From JAZDGX01 sp964482205 (GTDB taxonomy: Bacteria; Eisenbacteria; RBG-16-71-46; CAIMUX01; WJJG01): a stretch of 64,000 bases of DNA. How positions within the stretch are numbered: the stretch's first letter is position 1; each line of letters begins with the position of its first letter. The stretch covers positions 83,722 through 147,721 of the forward strand of contig CAYZWI010000010.1 of the NCBI GenBank assembly GCA_964482205.1. The letters are read 5' to 3'. The notes under the pieces were generated by a model. The model was not told where the DNA came from, ran no database searches, and was given only the letters and a program-made list of their open reading frames with translations. Positions 18,101 to 26,398 of the stretch are shown piece by piece. Made by a program: the position numbers and the translations under genes.

Positions 18101-19125
18101 CCCGGTGTCACGGGAAAGTCGGTCGACAAGGTCCAGCCGGTGATGACCGGAAACCAATTGGTGACCATGGTGAGGTCTTCCGTGGCCTCGTCGCCGCTCC
18201 CGCCGATGTATGTCGCCCACTCGAGCGCGGACCCGTCGGGCAGAAACCTCGCCACGAAACAATCCTCGTTTCCGTTGTGCGACTGGTCATATCCCATCGT
18301 GGCGGGAAAATCGGGGGAGTAGGTGTGTCCGGCGATCAGGGGTACATCCCAGGGATCCACCGCGACGGCCCGGCCATTGTCGACATCGCTGCCGCCGAGG
18401 AAAGTGCTCCAGACTAGTCCGAGCCGTCCTTCCTTCAGAGCCGCGAACCCGTCGGTTCCGTCACCCGATCCGCCGACGGAGAACGTCCCCTGTGCGCCGC
18501 CCTCCGCCCGACGCTCCGTGATCGACGCAAGCGGCGTCTCGATCCTGGTCATTCCTTCCGTGAGGGGGATGACTTCGTCGGCGCCCGAATAGTCAAATGC
18601 CGCCCGGGCAGGCTCTCCTTCCCCCGTGCTCTCGAGCTCATACGCGAGTTCGCCTCCCTCGCACCGGAAGGAGAGATCGACGCCGGGCCAGACACCCACG
18701 TAGACGATCTCCTCGAAGGAGGGAACATCTGTCCGCCAGTCCTCCTCTCGGTTGCCGAGGAAATAGTTGTACCGAGTGGTGAGAGGGGACCTCCCGACGA
18801 CTTTGGGGAAGGAACCGGCGGCGCGGAAGGCGGCTGTGACAGCGCAGCGTCCCTTGGGAGCACTCTCGGCTCCGGTGGGAGTCGCCGCGAGGTCGAAGAC
18901 GAGCCCGGTGGATGTGAAGAACACACCGGCTCCTGATCCGGGGAGGTAGAAGAGCACGTCCGCATCAAACTGGCCGCGGTTCTCGATGAAGCCCGTGGGA
19001 GTCATGGCGGTTTCGGGCCGGGCCACGGATGAGGCGAGGACGCTGAACATCGTGATCAGCAGGATCGGCCCCCACAGCGGCTTGCGTGACGCGACGGGCT
19101 TATGCTGGCTGGTTCGGCGTGACAT
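15028..19125 (-). CDS. Giant exported SBBP-propeller / beta-helix protein (3' frameshift)
   Basis: About 1,365 residues in this frame. A signal peptide (MSRRTSQ..., hydrophobic core LLITMFSVLASS) is followed by a DUF7948-type domain (GFIENRGQFDADVLFYLPG). Then come about seven SBBP beta-propeller repeats, each with a LxWSTFLGG / VVVTGLTESFEFPTTPGAFD pattern (about 230-700), and two parallel beta-helix regions of the kind that begin VQAGIDSAQTGDFVLLAPGTF and IQAALDQSCEGDSVLLACGTY, each with repeated GGGL..., CIIRDN-type coils. The ATG at 19125 has AAGGAGG five bases upstream. The last about 55 residues after 15189 are out of frame; the true C-terminal domain lies in another frame. It is probably a secreted or surface adhesin-like protein of unknown function. 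Confidence 0.85.
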   Translation of the reverse strand: MSRRTSQHKPVASRKPLWGPILLITMFSVLASSVARPETAMTPTGFIENRGQFDADVLFYLPGSGAGVFFTSTGLVFDLAATPTGAESAPKGRCAVTAAFRAAGSFPKVVGRSPLTTRYNYFLGNREEDWRTDVPSFEEIVYVGVWPGVDLSFRCEGGELAYELESTGEGEPARAAFDYSGADEVIPLTEGMTRIETPLASITERRAEGGAQGTFSVGGSGDGTDGFAALKEGRLGLVWSTFLGGSDVDNGRAVAVDPWDVPLIAGHTYSPDFPATMGYDQSHNGNEDCFVARFLPDGSALEWATYIGGSGDEATEDLTMVTNWFPVITGWTLSTDFPVTPGAFDMTPNGGTDAFVVQLAHEGNSLRCSTYLGGSLDDEASALASMGGLVVVAGKTLSMDFPTTAGAYDISYNFYSDAFVTELDPVRSELTWSTFLGGGDDDRATGLAMDATRDVVVTGLTESFEFPTTPGAFDQTHNGSADAFVLKLRDDGTSLLWGTFYGGTASDEPVAVALDAENDVVFAGYTTSFDYPVTPGAYQTTYGQGCDAFVTKLLEDGSSPAFSTFLGGEYNDQTSGLCLDSYGCPIVAGFTYGHFPTTPDAYDQTCISVDGFVSRLDNQGQTLLYSSYLGGSSSDYIHDVALEPMGRDVFVAGMTSSSDFPVTPGAFDETRGGVADAFLTQMDLPGPRLWLIHPDGSGDAPTVQAGIDSAQTGDFVLLAPGTFHEHDIQLRDYVRVLGQYHDPLLSIIDAQGLGRVISATDVDHAQLGHITLTGGRATTGGGLHLLRSDLDVFNCIIRDNQATGGLGAGIALSASSGTIIDCVIMDNHALGNGYGGGVSCAVGSAPGISRCVIARNTSFYGGGLYSTSASAPALYSCTFHGNSDSGYGGGVASTNASASLENTIVAESAGGSAVYCGGGGSATLSCCDLHGNAGGDWVGCVASQYGTNGNISADPLFWDATDGDYHLRVCSPCARENAPGDCGLIGAWEVDDTRAKIWRLTTDGSGDAPTIQAALDQSCEGDSVLLACGTYMQGGIDMRSGVVVRSETGDPNCAIVQAPFGGSVIVCNHVDATARLEALTVTGGTEGGVHCSGGSPTIVDCIITGNEGDHGAGVVCLNRSDPSLQRCEITYNTATGSNSGAGVYCADDSEPTLTECIIAHNTAASGATIYSAAAQFLTTITIDHCTITDNTTSTRSSAVYTEADVSMGNSIITFTSGGAAVRCGAEGEATLTCCDLFGNAGGDWAYCVEDQEGHGNISLDPLFCLEAHPEDPYALDSDSPCAAGYNPSCGQIGARGIGCGSGDAGEPNPCPLFLVCTQASPCHSAPRPLCAVTCRRGAPCKSGSTMRPDVSCAICSPAGRPARAV

Positions 19126-19542
19126 GACAACCTCCTTGTGAGAAAACCGACAGGAGAGCGGGCTTGCACCTCGCGGATCCGAGCAGGGCGGAGCCAATCC
19201 GTGGGTTGCCCAGGATGAAGCATCGTTTCCTCGAGATGGCAGCAATCCGCTTGACGGGCCCACAATGCTTGGGCCCGGGAATCGCTCGGCGGACTCCTAT
19301 TCTCTTGGTCGCACGAGGCCGGGAGGAATCATCAACGATTTTGCGGGCAGGTCGGCACGGCCGCTGCGCTCGTCTGGCATGATGTCCGGCGTCCCGACTT
19401 CCTGGCGGGGGAGTTGTTCTGGCGGCATCTGGGCTGCCGGTGGCAGGGCTCCGCAGCACCAGACGGAATATCCGGATGTCGGGGAACGCGGTTGTTCGGC
19501 CGACCCAATGCTAGGGGCGGAGTCACAGAAGGGAGGCGGGGC
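19126..19542. other. 417-base divergent intergenic region with a strong hairpin
   Basis: This lies between the divergent starts of the SBBP protein and the DUF7670-like gene. At 19255-19277 a perfect 8-base stem CGGGCCCA / TGGGCCCG encloses a 7-base loop. Neither side has a T-run, so it is not a plain terminator; it could be an RNA leader structure of the SBBP mRNA (130-150 bases before its start codon). No coding frame here looks real. Confidence 0.45.
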
Positions 19543-19905
19543 GTGGTGAATGCGCGTGGCGGATGGGCTGGTCAGGCCCTTCGCTGGGTCGCGAGGATCT
19601 GGAGCATTGCGACCATCGTGCTCGTGCTCCTCTTCCTCGTTGGCGAACCATCCAACCCGAGGGGAGCCGAGTGGCTGGGTCTGCTTCTCTTCCCGCTCGG
19701 CGTATGCGCTGGCATGGTGGTCGCATGGTGGAGCGAGGGTCTGGGAGGCGCCATCACCGTGGGCAGTCTGGCAGCGTTCTATGGGATCCACTTCGCGACC
19801 ACGGGTCGTTTCCCGGGCGGGTGGGCGTTTCTTGCCTTCGCAGCACCGGGCTTTCTATTCCTGCTGTCCTGGCTCATGTCGCGCGGCGTGAGCAAGCCCG
19901 CGTAG
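19543..19905 (+). CDS. Small membrane protein, DUF7670-like
   Basis: A 120-residue protein with four hydrophobic segments: about 17-33 (WSIATIVLVLLFLVGE), 42-60 (WLGLLLFPLGVCAGMVVAW), 65-80 and 93-112. The pattern RWVARIWSIATIVL...LVGE, WLGLLLFPLGV, WW.EGLGGAITVGSLAAFY is that of the DUF7670 family of small integral membrane proteins of unknown function. GGGAGG lies six bases before the GTG at 19543 (a second GTG follows directly); the longer upstream frame has no coding character. It stands alone, about 90 bases before the NADAR gene. Confidence 0.75.
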   Translation: MVNARGGWAGQALRWVARIWSIATIVLVLLFLVGEPSNPRGAEWLGLLLFPLGVCAGMVVAWWSEGLGGAITVGSLAAFYGIHFATTGRFPGGWAFLAFAAPGFLFLLSWLMSRGVSKPA

Positions 19906-19996
19906 AGCGAGTGCTCACGCGAAGCGCATGAGCAAGGCGGGCTGTGGAAGCGTACAGGCTGTGTGGCTGCCCAGGATCAGTTTCAAGGAACCGCAG

Positions 19997-20455
19997 ATGC
20001 GTGACCCGATTTGCTTCTATTCACGATCCGGTGCCTACTCCGAATTCTCCAACTTTGCCCCATTTGGGTTCGAGGCCGACGGCGTCTTCTGGCCGACCAT
20101 GGAGCATTACTTCCAGGCGCAGAAGTTCCCGGATGCGGCCTACCGTGAGCGCATCCGGCGGGCGCATTCACCGAGAGACGCCCGCAATCTTGGGCGCAGC
20201 CGCGCGCAACCGATTCGAGCCGATTGGGGCTCGATTCGAGACAAGGTCATGCTGCAAGGTCTGCGGCTCAAGTTCGCCAATCCGGAACTCAGGAGTCTGC
20301 TTCTCAGCACGGGAAAGCGAGAGCTGATTGAACATTCTCACTCCGACCGGTACTGGGGCGCAGGCCGTGACGGCTCAGGCAAGAACCGTTTGGGGAAGCT
20401 GTTGATGCAAGTACGCGAAGAGATTCGCGAGGAGGGCAATCGCAAGGCCGGATGA
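19997..20455 (+). CDS. NADAR-family protein (YbiA-like N-glycosidase)
   Basis: A 152-residue cytosolic protein of the NADAR/YbiA fold. Recognisable parts are ICFYSRSGAYSEFSNFAPFGF, FWPTMEHYFQAQKF, a central helical part with RADWGSIRDKVM, and the C-terminal HSDRYWGAGRDGSGKNRLGKLL. YbiA-type members act as N-glycosidases on reactive riboflavin intermediates, and other NADAR proteins remove ADP-ribose from guanine; which applies here is open. The ATG at 19997 has AAGGA eight bases before; 23 extra codons upstream lack family similarity. It is convergent with the next gene; a weak CAGCC/GGCTG stem lies between them. A macro-domain protein occurs at 34656-35171, a second ADP-ribose-related fold. 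Confidence 0.88.
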   Translation: MRDPICFYSRSGAYSEFSNFAPFGFEADGVFWPTMEHYFQAQKFPDAAYRERIRRAHSPRDARNLGRSRAQPIRADWGSIRDKVMLQGLRLKFANPELRSLLLSTGKRELIEHSHSDRYWGAGRDGSGKNRLGKLLMQVREEIREEGNRKAG

Positions 20456-20504
20456 CCGCCAGCCTTGATCGGCTGAGTCTTGAGGGTCTCGCCTGAACAC
20501 CCAC

Positions 20505-22679
20505 CTATCGCAGCACCACAATCGCTTCCGAGCGACAGTGCGCGCATCCGCGGTGCGTCGCCCAATAGCATCCGGAGGGAACCGGCCGCCCTTCCGCATC
20601 CCTGCCATCCCAAAAGACGGACGACAAGCCCGAGGAAATCCGGGCCACGCGTCCCTGCCAGATGAGGCGCCCCGCACTGTCGTGGATCTCCAATTCGGGA
20701 ATCCCGCCGGATGACGGAACGCACATGAGCCGGGTGGATCCGTGGCAGGGATTGGGGCTCACGAGAACACTCGGCGAATAGCGAACGGGACGTTCCGCGC
20801 TCGACACTTCGAGCAGCAGTTCCTCGTGCGCGGCGATGCTCGGCACGACAACCCAACCGTCTGCCGAGAGTTCGGCCGTGTGCCCATTGATCGTCACCGC
20901 TTCGCTGTTTTGGAACTGAAGACCGACCTGGTCAACCGTGAGCTCACTTGTATTCCGCAATCGCCAGCAGCGCTTGTTCGCGCTCACCACTTCGGGCGGA
21001 GTCAGAAGCAAGCCTTCCATCGCGCGCAGGCGATCGAACACTTCGGCGGCCGGGGCCACCCAGAGCTCGTCTGCCGCCACCCGTTCGGCCAGAAGCGCGA
21101 ACAGCTTCTGCGCCTCGGGCTTGACCACCCAGGCTCCGTCCTTTTGCGCGAGATAGCCGACATCGTTTCCTTCGTAACCAAGCACGCAGGTGTGCGTGTA
21201 GAGGATCGCGAGACCGGCCCGGCGTGCAAGCTCATCCAAGGCGGCCGGGGTGACGACTTCCCGCATGCATTGGTGATGGTTTTCGAAGAAGACGCCGCCC
21301 GTGCGTCCATAGACCCACAGTTGACCGGGCACATTCGGGTCGTCGAGCGCGTCCAACAGGTGCGGCAATTCGCGGCGATCGGCAAAGGCATCGAAGCCGC
21401 GGAACATGTTGTGCTCGACCCATCCGTATTCGCAGCCGGCGGCCTCCAGCTGATCCAGGATGTAGAAGGGATCTGCGCCACTGGCGTGGCTGCCGCGTGA
21501 CACCAGGTCCTCGGGGTTGCCCGCTGCGGCGTGATCCACCCAATGGCGCAGGCCATAGCGAGGCACGAGATCCGCCAACGCCTCGCGCGTCGCAAACGCG
21601 CTGTCGGCGAATCCCGAGGGCGTGTGCAAGGCGAGTTCGACGCCCGCGCGGTGCAGGCGATCCCAGACATTGTAAAGGCGGGAGCTGGCGAAGACGGTGC
21701 GAGTGGTGCGCAGGCCGTGGCCGAGGAGTCCGCCGCGTCCGAAAGCCGCATCGGTCGTATCCGAAGTCCCGAAGTAGGCTGCGAGCAGAAGCTCGCGGCA
21801 TTCGCCGTCCGCGTCGTCGACGATCGTCAGGGCTGCGCGCCGCACGCCGGGGAAAGTGTTCACGCTGACCCCGTATCCTCCTGAACCGAAATCCAAGACC
21901 ACCGTCATTCGGTCCCATTGCCCGGCGAGGCGCCTGGCCTGCGAGAACTCGTGCCGCTCCTCGAGCGACGGACGGGCGAGCACCGTGCAATGCGCCTCGC
22001 CGTCGTAGAAGAGCCAGGCTCGCCGCGACAGAAGCTCCACTCCGCGCGCGCCGTAATGGCGGCCGTGCACGCAAAACTCCGTGCCCGTTGGGTAGCGCGC
22101 CTGGAGCACGCGCTCCGTGAAGCGGGTCTGCTGCTGATTGCGGTTCTCATCGTCCGCCATGATCGCCCGCGGTCCGGAGAGGATGTGCAGCAGGGGATGG
22201 GGCTCAACTTCCAATCCTCCGGACGCCAGCCACAGATCGACGGCATAGGTCACGCGCAAATCGATTTGCAGGAGGGATTGGCGGCGATCGTAGACATAGC
22301 GAAGCTCCGTCGACCAAGAAGGGCCGTTCGTCGTGATCGCGATGATCGTGCTGTCGGCGTTCGCTTGCTCATCCACGCGCGCGGCGCAGTCGCGCAGGCG
22401 AGTCGCGCCGGAGCTCGTTTCCAGCAGCCATCCGGGGAGATCGAGCGCCACGCGGCCGTCGGGCGAGTGCAGCGCGGCGTGACCGTTCGCATCCACGCGC
22501 AAAACGAATGCCCGGCCGCACAGGACCGTTCGAGGCGAGAGGGCGCATTCGACGGCGGCGAGATTCCCCGCGGGCAGTTCGGCGAGATTCCCCGCGCGCC
22601 CTTCGGCGACGGCCGGCTGGGCGCAGACGCATCCGAGCAGCATCAGCGCGACCAAGACTCGAGATTGGCGTGCGGGCAT
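20505..22679 (-). CDS. Large exported protein with deacetylase-like core and FlgD-Ig tail
   Basis: 724 residues. A signal peptide (LVALMLLGCVCAQPAVA) is followed by about 250 residues of beta-rich sequence, then a region that recalls polysaccharide deacetylases: AALTIVDDADGE (about 280), VELALHTPSGFADS (about 345), GLRHWVDHAAAG and GWVEHNMFRG. The last about 80 residues (SVLVSPNPCHGSTRL, ELEIHDSAGRLIWQG, VFWDGRDAEGRPVPSGCYW) are a FlgD-Ig / sorting-type domain, so it is probably surface-targeted. The FDDG and HxxxH catalytic motifs of deacetylases are only partly kept, so activity is uncertain. The start has no good ribosome site. Divergent from the histidine kinase gene. Confidence 0.72.
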   Translation of the reverse strand: MPARQSRVLVALMLLGCVCAQPAVAEGRAGNLAELPAGNLAAVECALSPRTVLCGRAFVLRVDANGHAALHSPDGRVALDLPGWLLETSSGATRLRDCAARVDEQANADSTIIAITTNGPSWSTELRYVYDRRQSLLQIDLRVTYAVDLWLASGGLEVEPHPLLHILSGPRAIMADDENRNQQQTRFTERVLQARYPTGTEFCVHGRHYGARGVELLSRRAWLFYDGEAHCTVLARPSLEERHEFSQARRLAGQWDRMTVVLDFGSGGYGVSVNTFPGVRRAALTIVDDADGECRELLLAAYFGTSDTTDAAFGRGGLLGHGLRTTRTVFASSRLYNVWDRLHRAGVELALHTPSGFADSAFATREALADLVPRYGLRHWVDHAAAGNPEDLVSRGSHASGADPFYILDQLEAAGCEYGWVEHNMFRGFDAFADRRELPHLLDALDDPNVPGQLWVYGRTGGVFFENHHQCMREVVTPAALDELARRAGLAILYTHTCVLGYEGNDVGYLAQKDGAWVVKPEAQKLFALLAERVAADELWVAPAAEVFDRLRAMEGLLLTPPEVVSANKRCWRLRNTSELTVDQVGLQFQNSEAVTINGHTAELSADGWVVVPSIAAHEELLLEVSSAERPVRYSPSVLVSPNPCHGSTRLMCVPSSGGIPELEIHDSAGRLIWQGRVARISSGLSSVFWDGRDAEGRPVPSGCYWATHRGCAHCRSEAIVVLR

Positions 22680-22964
22680 GAGAAACGAATAGAGCGTTTG
22701 CCCATTGCTGTCCAGCCGGATTCCAAGAAGCTCTCGTTCCCATGCCTCTTCCTCTTCCTCGCACCGTCCTCATGCTCGCGCGCCGTCCTCATGCCCGCTC
22801 ACCATCCTGCTTCTCGCCGATGAGCCTCGCCTCGCAAGGGCTTCTCGCACGCGTGGCTTGCTGCTATCGTCTCTGTGGATTCCAGCGAGCATCCGGCGCA
22901 AGTTCGCACTCGCCTGTTGCGCCCGGCTCGCGCTCGCGAACACGACGGGTCCAAGGAGTTCGAC

Positions 22965-24464
22965 ATGAGCATCGGGAAGAAGCTCACCCTGTTGCTCGCC
23001 ACTCCGCTGGTCGTCCTCATGGTCTTCTTCGGTGTGCTGGACGACATGCAGAGCAAGGCGCGGCACTTGAAGGAGCTCCGGCGCGAAGGGCGGTCGGTTG
23101 CGCACACCATGCAGCTCGCGATCGAGGACTACTTCCGCGACCGGCAGTTGGACGAAGTGCGCGAGCTGGGCGATCAGGTGACGCGTTACGAGCGCATTCT
23201 CGGGCTGCGGGTCTTCAACGCCAACGGCGACGTCATCTATCAATCGCCGAGCCTGAACGCGTATCCCTTCGCCTTCGCGACCGAGCTGGAGCATGTGCTG
23301 AGAGAGGGCCGCTCGTACGAGGGGCAGCGCAATCTGGAAGGGGAACCGGGGATCTACTTCCTGTTGCCGCTCACCGGGACGAACGCCGTGCGTTTGGGCG
23401 CGTTGCAGCTTCTGCAACTGGGCTCGTTCATCAAGGAGGATGCGCGCGCCTCTCGCAAGTCGATCGCCACGCTCACGCTGATCATGATTCTCGCAGTGAC
23501 TTCGGTGGTCTATCTCGTCACGCTCTTCAATGTGAGCCGCCCGACGGAGGATCTCGTGCGCCATTTCCGCAGGATTGGCGCGGGCGAACTGGGGGCGAAG
23601 GTGCCCGTGCGCGGGCGCGACGAATTCGGCCGCCTGGCGCAGGAATTCAATGCCATGTGCGAGCGGTTGGAGACGGCCCAGCAGACGCTTCTCGCGGAGC
23701 AGGAACGCCGCGAGCGGGCGGAGCAGGCGCTGCGCCGCGCCGAACGGCTGGCGAGCGTGGGGCGCCTAGCCGCCGGCCTGGCCCACGAAATCGGGACGCC
23801 GCTCAATGTGATCAGCGGCCGCACGGAAGCCTTGCTGCGGCGGGGCGCGCAGGATGCCCAGGAACAGCGCGTGCTGCAGATCATCATGGACCAGATCGAC
23901 CGCATCTCGAGAATCCTTCAAGGCATGCTCGACTTCGCGCGCGGCCGTCCGCCGCAATTGCAGCGCACGAATCTCGTCACGGTGGTGAAGAATGTGCTCG
24001 AATTCATGGACAATCGTTTCGAACGGCGCAAGATTCGGGTGGATTGCCGCGTGCCTTCCGACCTGCCCTGGCTGATGATCGATCCCGATCAGATCAGCCA
24101 GGTGCTGTTGAACCTCACGGTGAACGCCATCGAGGCGATGCCGGAGGGGGGAAAGTTGACGATCGATGGGGAATTCCTCACCCGTCCCTATCCAGACCAG
24201 ACCGGGCGGCAAGGATCGTTTGTCGCCTTGACGATTCAGGACACGGGAGTCGGAATCGCGCCCGAACATCTCGGCCGCGTGTTCGACCCCTTCTTCACGA
24301 CCAAGGAAGTCGGCGCCGGCACAGGGCTCGGGCTCTCGGTTTCGTACGGCATCGTGCAGGAGCATGGCGGTTGGATCGAAATGCAGAGCGCGACGGGAGA
24401 AGGGACCTGCGTCAGGGTGTTCCTGCCGGTAGCGGAGGCGAGCGCTTCCCCGGGAGAACAATGA
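22965..24464 (+). CDS. Membrane sensor histidine kinase (NtrB/ZraS-like)
   Basis: A 499-residue inner-membrane kinase. A first membrane segment (about 6-22) and a second (about 170-190, LTLIMILAVTSVVYLVTLF) enclose a periplasmic sensor of about 145 residues. A HAMP domain (PTEDLVRHFRRIGAGELGAKV) and coiled coil lead to the phosphoacceptor GRLAAGLAHEIGTPLNVISGR (His near residue 275), then the ATPase boxes LLNLTVNAIEAMP (N), IQDTGVGIAPEHLGRVFDPFFTTK (G1/F) and GTGLGLSVSYGI (G2). The ATG has AAGGAG six bases upstream, which decides against a start 30 codons earlier. The stop is one base from the next gene's ATG, so kinase and NtrC-type regulator form a two-component operon. The signal is unknown. 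Confidence 0.94.
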   Translation: MSIGKKLTLLLATPLVVLMVFFGVLDDMQSKARHLKELRREGRSVAHTMQLAIEDYFRDRQLDEVRELGDQVTRYERILGLRVFNANGDVIYQSPSLNAYPFAFATELEHVLREGRSYEGQRNLEGEPGIYFLLPLTGTNAVRLGALQLLQLGSFIKEDARASRKSIATLTLIMILAVTSVVYLVTLFNVSRPTEDLVRHFRRIGAGELGAKVPVRGRDEFGRLAQEFNAMCERLETAQQTLLAEQERRERAEQALRRAERLASVGRLAAGLAHEIGTPLNVISGRTEALLRRGAQDAQEQRVLQIIMDQIDRISRILQGMLDFARGRPPQLQRTNLVTVVKNVLEFMDNRFERRKIRVDCRVPSDLPWLMIDPDQISQVLLNLTVNAIEAMPEGGKLTIDGEFLTRPYPDQTGRQGSFVALTIQDTGVGIAPEHLGRVFDPFFTTKEVGAGTGLGLSVSYGIVQEHGGWIEMQSATGEGTCVRVFLPVAEASASPGEQ

Positions 24465-24465
24465 G

Positions 24466-25848
24466 ATGACCACCGCCACCATCCTGGTCGTCGAGGACGA
24501 TCGCGAAATGCGAGCGCTTCTCGAGGACATTCTCGTTGCCGAAAGCTACCAAGTGCGCTCGGCCGCGGATGGGTCGGAAGGCTTCAAGCTCTTCCTGCGC
24601 CACGAAGTCGACTTGATCATCACCGATGTGATGATGCCCGGCATGAAGGGCACCGAGCTGTTGAACGAAGTGCAGGCGCGCCGTCCGGATGTGCCCGTCA
24701 TCATCATCACCGCGTTCGGCAACATCGAATCCGCCGTGGATGCGATGAAAGGCGGGGCCTACCACTATCTGCCCAAGCCCTTTCGCACCCAGGAGCTGCT
24801 GATCGCGGTGAGCGCGGCGCTGCGCGAGCGTCATCTGCTGCAAGAGCTGGCCTCGTTGCGCGCCCAGTTTTCGCAAGGGCCGCTCGACATCATCGCCGAG
24901 AGCCCGGCCATGCGGCGCGTGCTGGATGTGATCACGCGCGCGGCCGCTGCCGACACGGCCGTCTTGCTTACCGGGGAAAGCGGAACCGGAAAGGAAGTGC
25001 TCGCGCGAGTGCTTCACGCCCGCAGCCCGCGGCTCGGCCATCCTTTTCTCGCGATCAATTGCGCGGCCATTCCCGAAACGCTTCTCGAAAGCCAGCTCTT
25101 CGGCCACCGGCGGGGCGCGTTCACGGATGCGCGCCAGGATCGCATGGGTCACTTCCAGGAGGCCGAGGGCGGCACCGTGTTTCTGGACGAGATCGGCGAC
25201 ATGCCGTTGGGATTGCAGGCAAAAATCCTGCGGGTGCTCCAGGAAAAGGAAGTGCATCCCCTCGGCGCTCCGGCCCCGGTTGCCGTGAATGTGCGCATCG
25301 TCGCGTCGACCAATCGCGATCTGGCCGCGCTCATGCGCGAGGGGAAGTTCCGCGAAGACCTCTACTATCGTTTGAATGTCATCAGCGTGCGCGTGCCGCC
25401 GCTGCGGGAGCGGCCCGATGATCTTCTTCCCCTGATCGCGCACTTTCTCGAAAAGCATGGGCGCAGATTGGGGCGCGAAGGATGCAAGCTCTCCACCGAA
25501 GCGTTGCAGTTGCTTCAGCGCCACGCCTGGCCCGGCAATGTGCGCGAACTGGAGAACGCGATCGAACGCGCGCTCGTGTTGAGCAGGCAGGCGACCATCG
25601 GCCCGGCGGATCTGCCTGACGGGCTTGGATGCGCGCGCACTTCGGCGATCATCGAAGAAATGCCGCGATCGGTCGCCGACATCGAGCGAGACCACATTCT
25701 TCGCGTGCTCCGCTCGGTGGCCGGCAACAAGACGGCAGCGGCCCGGCTCCTCGGACTCGACCGCAAGACCCTTTACCGCAAGCTGCAGTCGTACGGACTG
25801 GGCAGCGAGGCGGACGATTCCGCTGGTCCCAAAATGCCCCAGCCGTAG
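24466..25848 (+). CDS. NtrC-family sigma-54-dependent response regulator
   Basis: A 460-residue transcription activator. The receiver domain (1-120) has the acidic pair EDD and phosphoacceptor Asp54 in IITDVMMPG; the AAA+ domain (about 140-380) has Walker A GESGTGKE, Walker B GGTVFLDEIGD and the arginine-finger region REDLYYRLNV; the C-terminal Fis-type helix-turn-helix (about 415-455) is GNKTAAARLLGLDRKTLYRKL. The sigma-54 contact loop reads GAFTDA instead of GAFTGA; this substitution is seen in some natural family members but may alter promoter choice. Its partner is the kinase one base upstream. A near-consensus sigma-54 promoter begins 78 bases after its stop and is the obvious candidate target. 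Confidence 0.95.
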   Translation: MTTATILVVEDDREMRALLEDILVAESYQVRSAADGSEGFKLFLRHEVDLIITDVMMPGMKGTELLNEVQARRPDVPVIIITAFGNIESAVDAMKGGAYHYLPKPFRTQELLIAVSAALRERHLLQELASLRAQFSQGPLDIIAESPAMRRVLDVITRAAAADTAVLLTGESGTGKEVLARVLHARSPRLGHPFLAINCAAIPETLLESQLFGHRRGAFTDARQDRMGHFQEAEGGTVFLDEIGDMPLGLQAKILRVLQEKEVHPLGAPAPVAVNVRIVASTNRDLAALMREGKFREDLYYRLNVISVRVPPLRERPDDLLPLIAHFLEKHGRRLGREGCKLSTEALQLLQRHAWPGNVRELENAIERALVLSRQATIGPADLPDGLGCARTSAIIEEMPRSVADIERDHILRVLRSVAGNKTAAARLLGLDRKTLYRKLQSYGLGSEADDSAGPKMPQP

Positions 25849-25925
25849 CGTTTTTCCCCGCCCCATTCGCCTCCACCGCCGGGCCTCAGCTCGTCTAATC
25901 CATCGCTCCGCTTATTCATAGGACC

Positions 25926-25940
25926 TGGCATGCTACTTGC
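25926..25940 (+). promoter_or_regulatory. Sigma-54 (-24/-12) promoter
   Basis: TGGCATG-CTAC-TTGC matches the consensus TGGCACG-N4-TTGC with one mismatch, with both invariant GG and GC dinucleotides at the correct spacing. Transcription would start near 25951, 29 bases before the ATG at 25980. Its position right after an NtrC-type activator supports function. Confidence 0.7.
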
Positions 25941-25979
25941 CCCGCCTGGGATTGGCTTGGGAAACCAGGGAGAAGCGGC

Positions 25980-26303
25980 ATGCGCGAAGAGGCACAAGGA
26001 GTCGACGAGTCGGGGGAGGCCGAGGACATCGGACGGCCGAAGGACGATGGAAAGCCCGAAGGCATCTCGAGGCCCCGGACCAACCGGCTGCCCGAGATGC
26101 TTTGGGAGGAGATCGATCGCCCCGGTTGTTACCTGCTGCCCGACGCGGGTCTCATCGCGCGCTTGCCGCGTTCCGCTCTCGGTCCCGGAACGCTTCCTCT
26201 CGTAACCCTGGTTTCCGAGAAGCCCGTGCGCGCGGTGCGCATTTCCGACGATCCGACGGAACGAATCGAAGTGCTGCGCGCGGTCATCCGCGAGCATCCG
26301 TAG
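25980..26303 (+). CDS. Small conserved protein downstream of a sigma-54 promoter
   Basis: A 107-residue soluble protein. The first about 35 residues are charged and poor in order (EESGEAEDIGRPKDDGKPEG-like). The rest is compact: LPEMLWEEIDRPGCYLLPDAG, LIARLPRSALGPGTLPLVTLV, VRAVRISDDPTERIEVLRAVI. Small proteins with an EIDxPGCYxx...GxLxRxPxxAL pattern recur in this kind of genome, but the function is not known to me. GGGAG lies eight bases before the ATG. It is likely driven by the sigma-54 promoter just upstream and so by the two-component pair; the downstream deacetylase gene is 95 bases away and might be in the same transcript. Confidence 0.72.
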   Translation: MREEAQGVDESGEAEDIGRPKDDGKPEGISRPRTNRLPEMLWEEIDRPGCYLLPDAGLIARLPRSALGPGTLPLVTLVSEKPVRAVRISDDPTERIEVLRAVIREHP

Positions 26304-26398
26304 TCTCGTCCACCGCGAACGGCTGGTGCGCATCGTGGAGTGCGAGTTTGTGGGAAACGGGGGCGCAGCAAAGGCACGTGTCATGACAGAGCCGACAT

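Noticed and set aside
24412..25866. A 484-codon frame antisense to the NtrC-type regulator
   Set aside because: The plus frame has every NtrC motif; the antisense protein has none.
26372..26386. A second sigma-54-like site (GGCACGTGTCATGA) before the deacetylase gene
   Set aside because: The -12 GC dinucleotide is missing.
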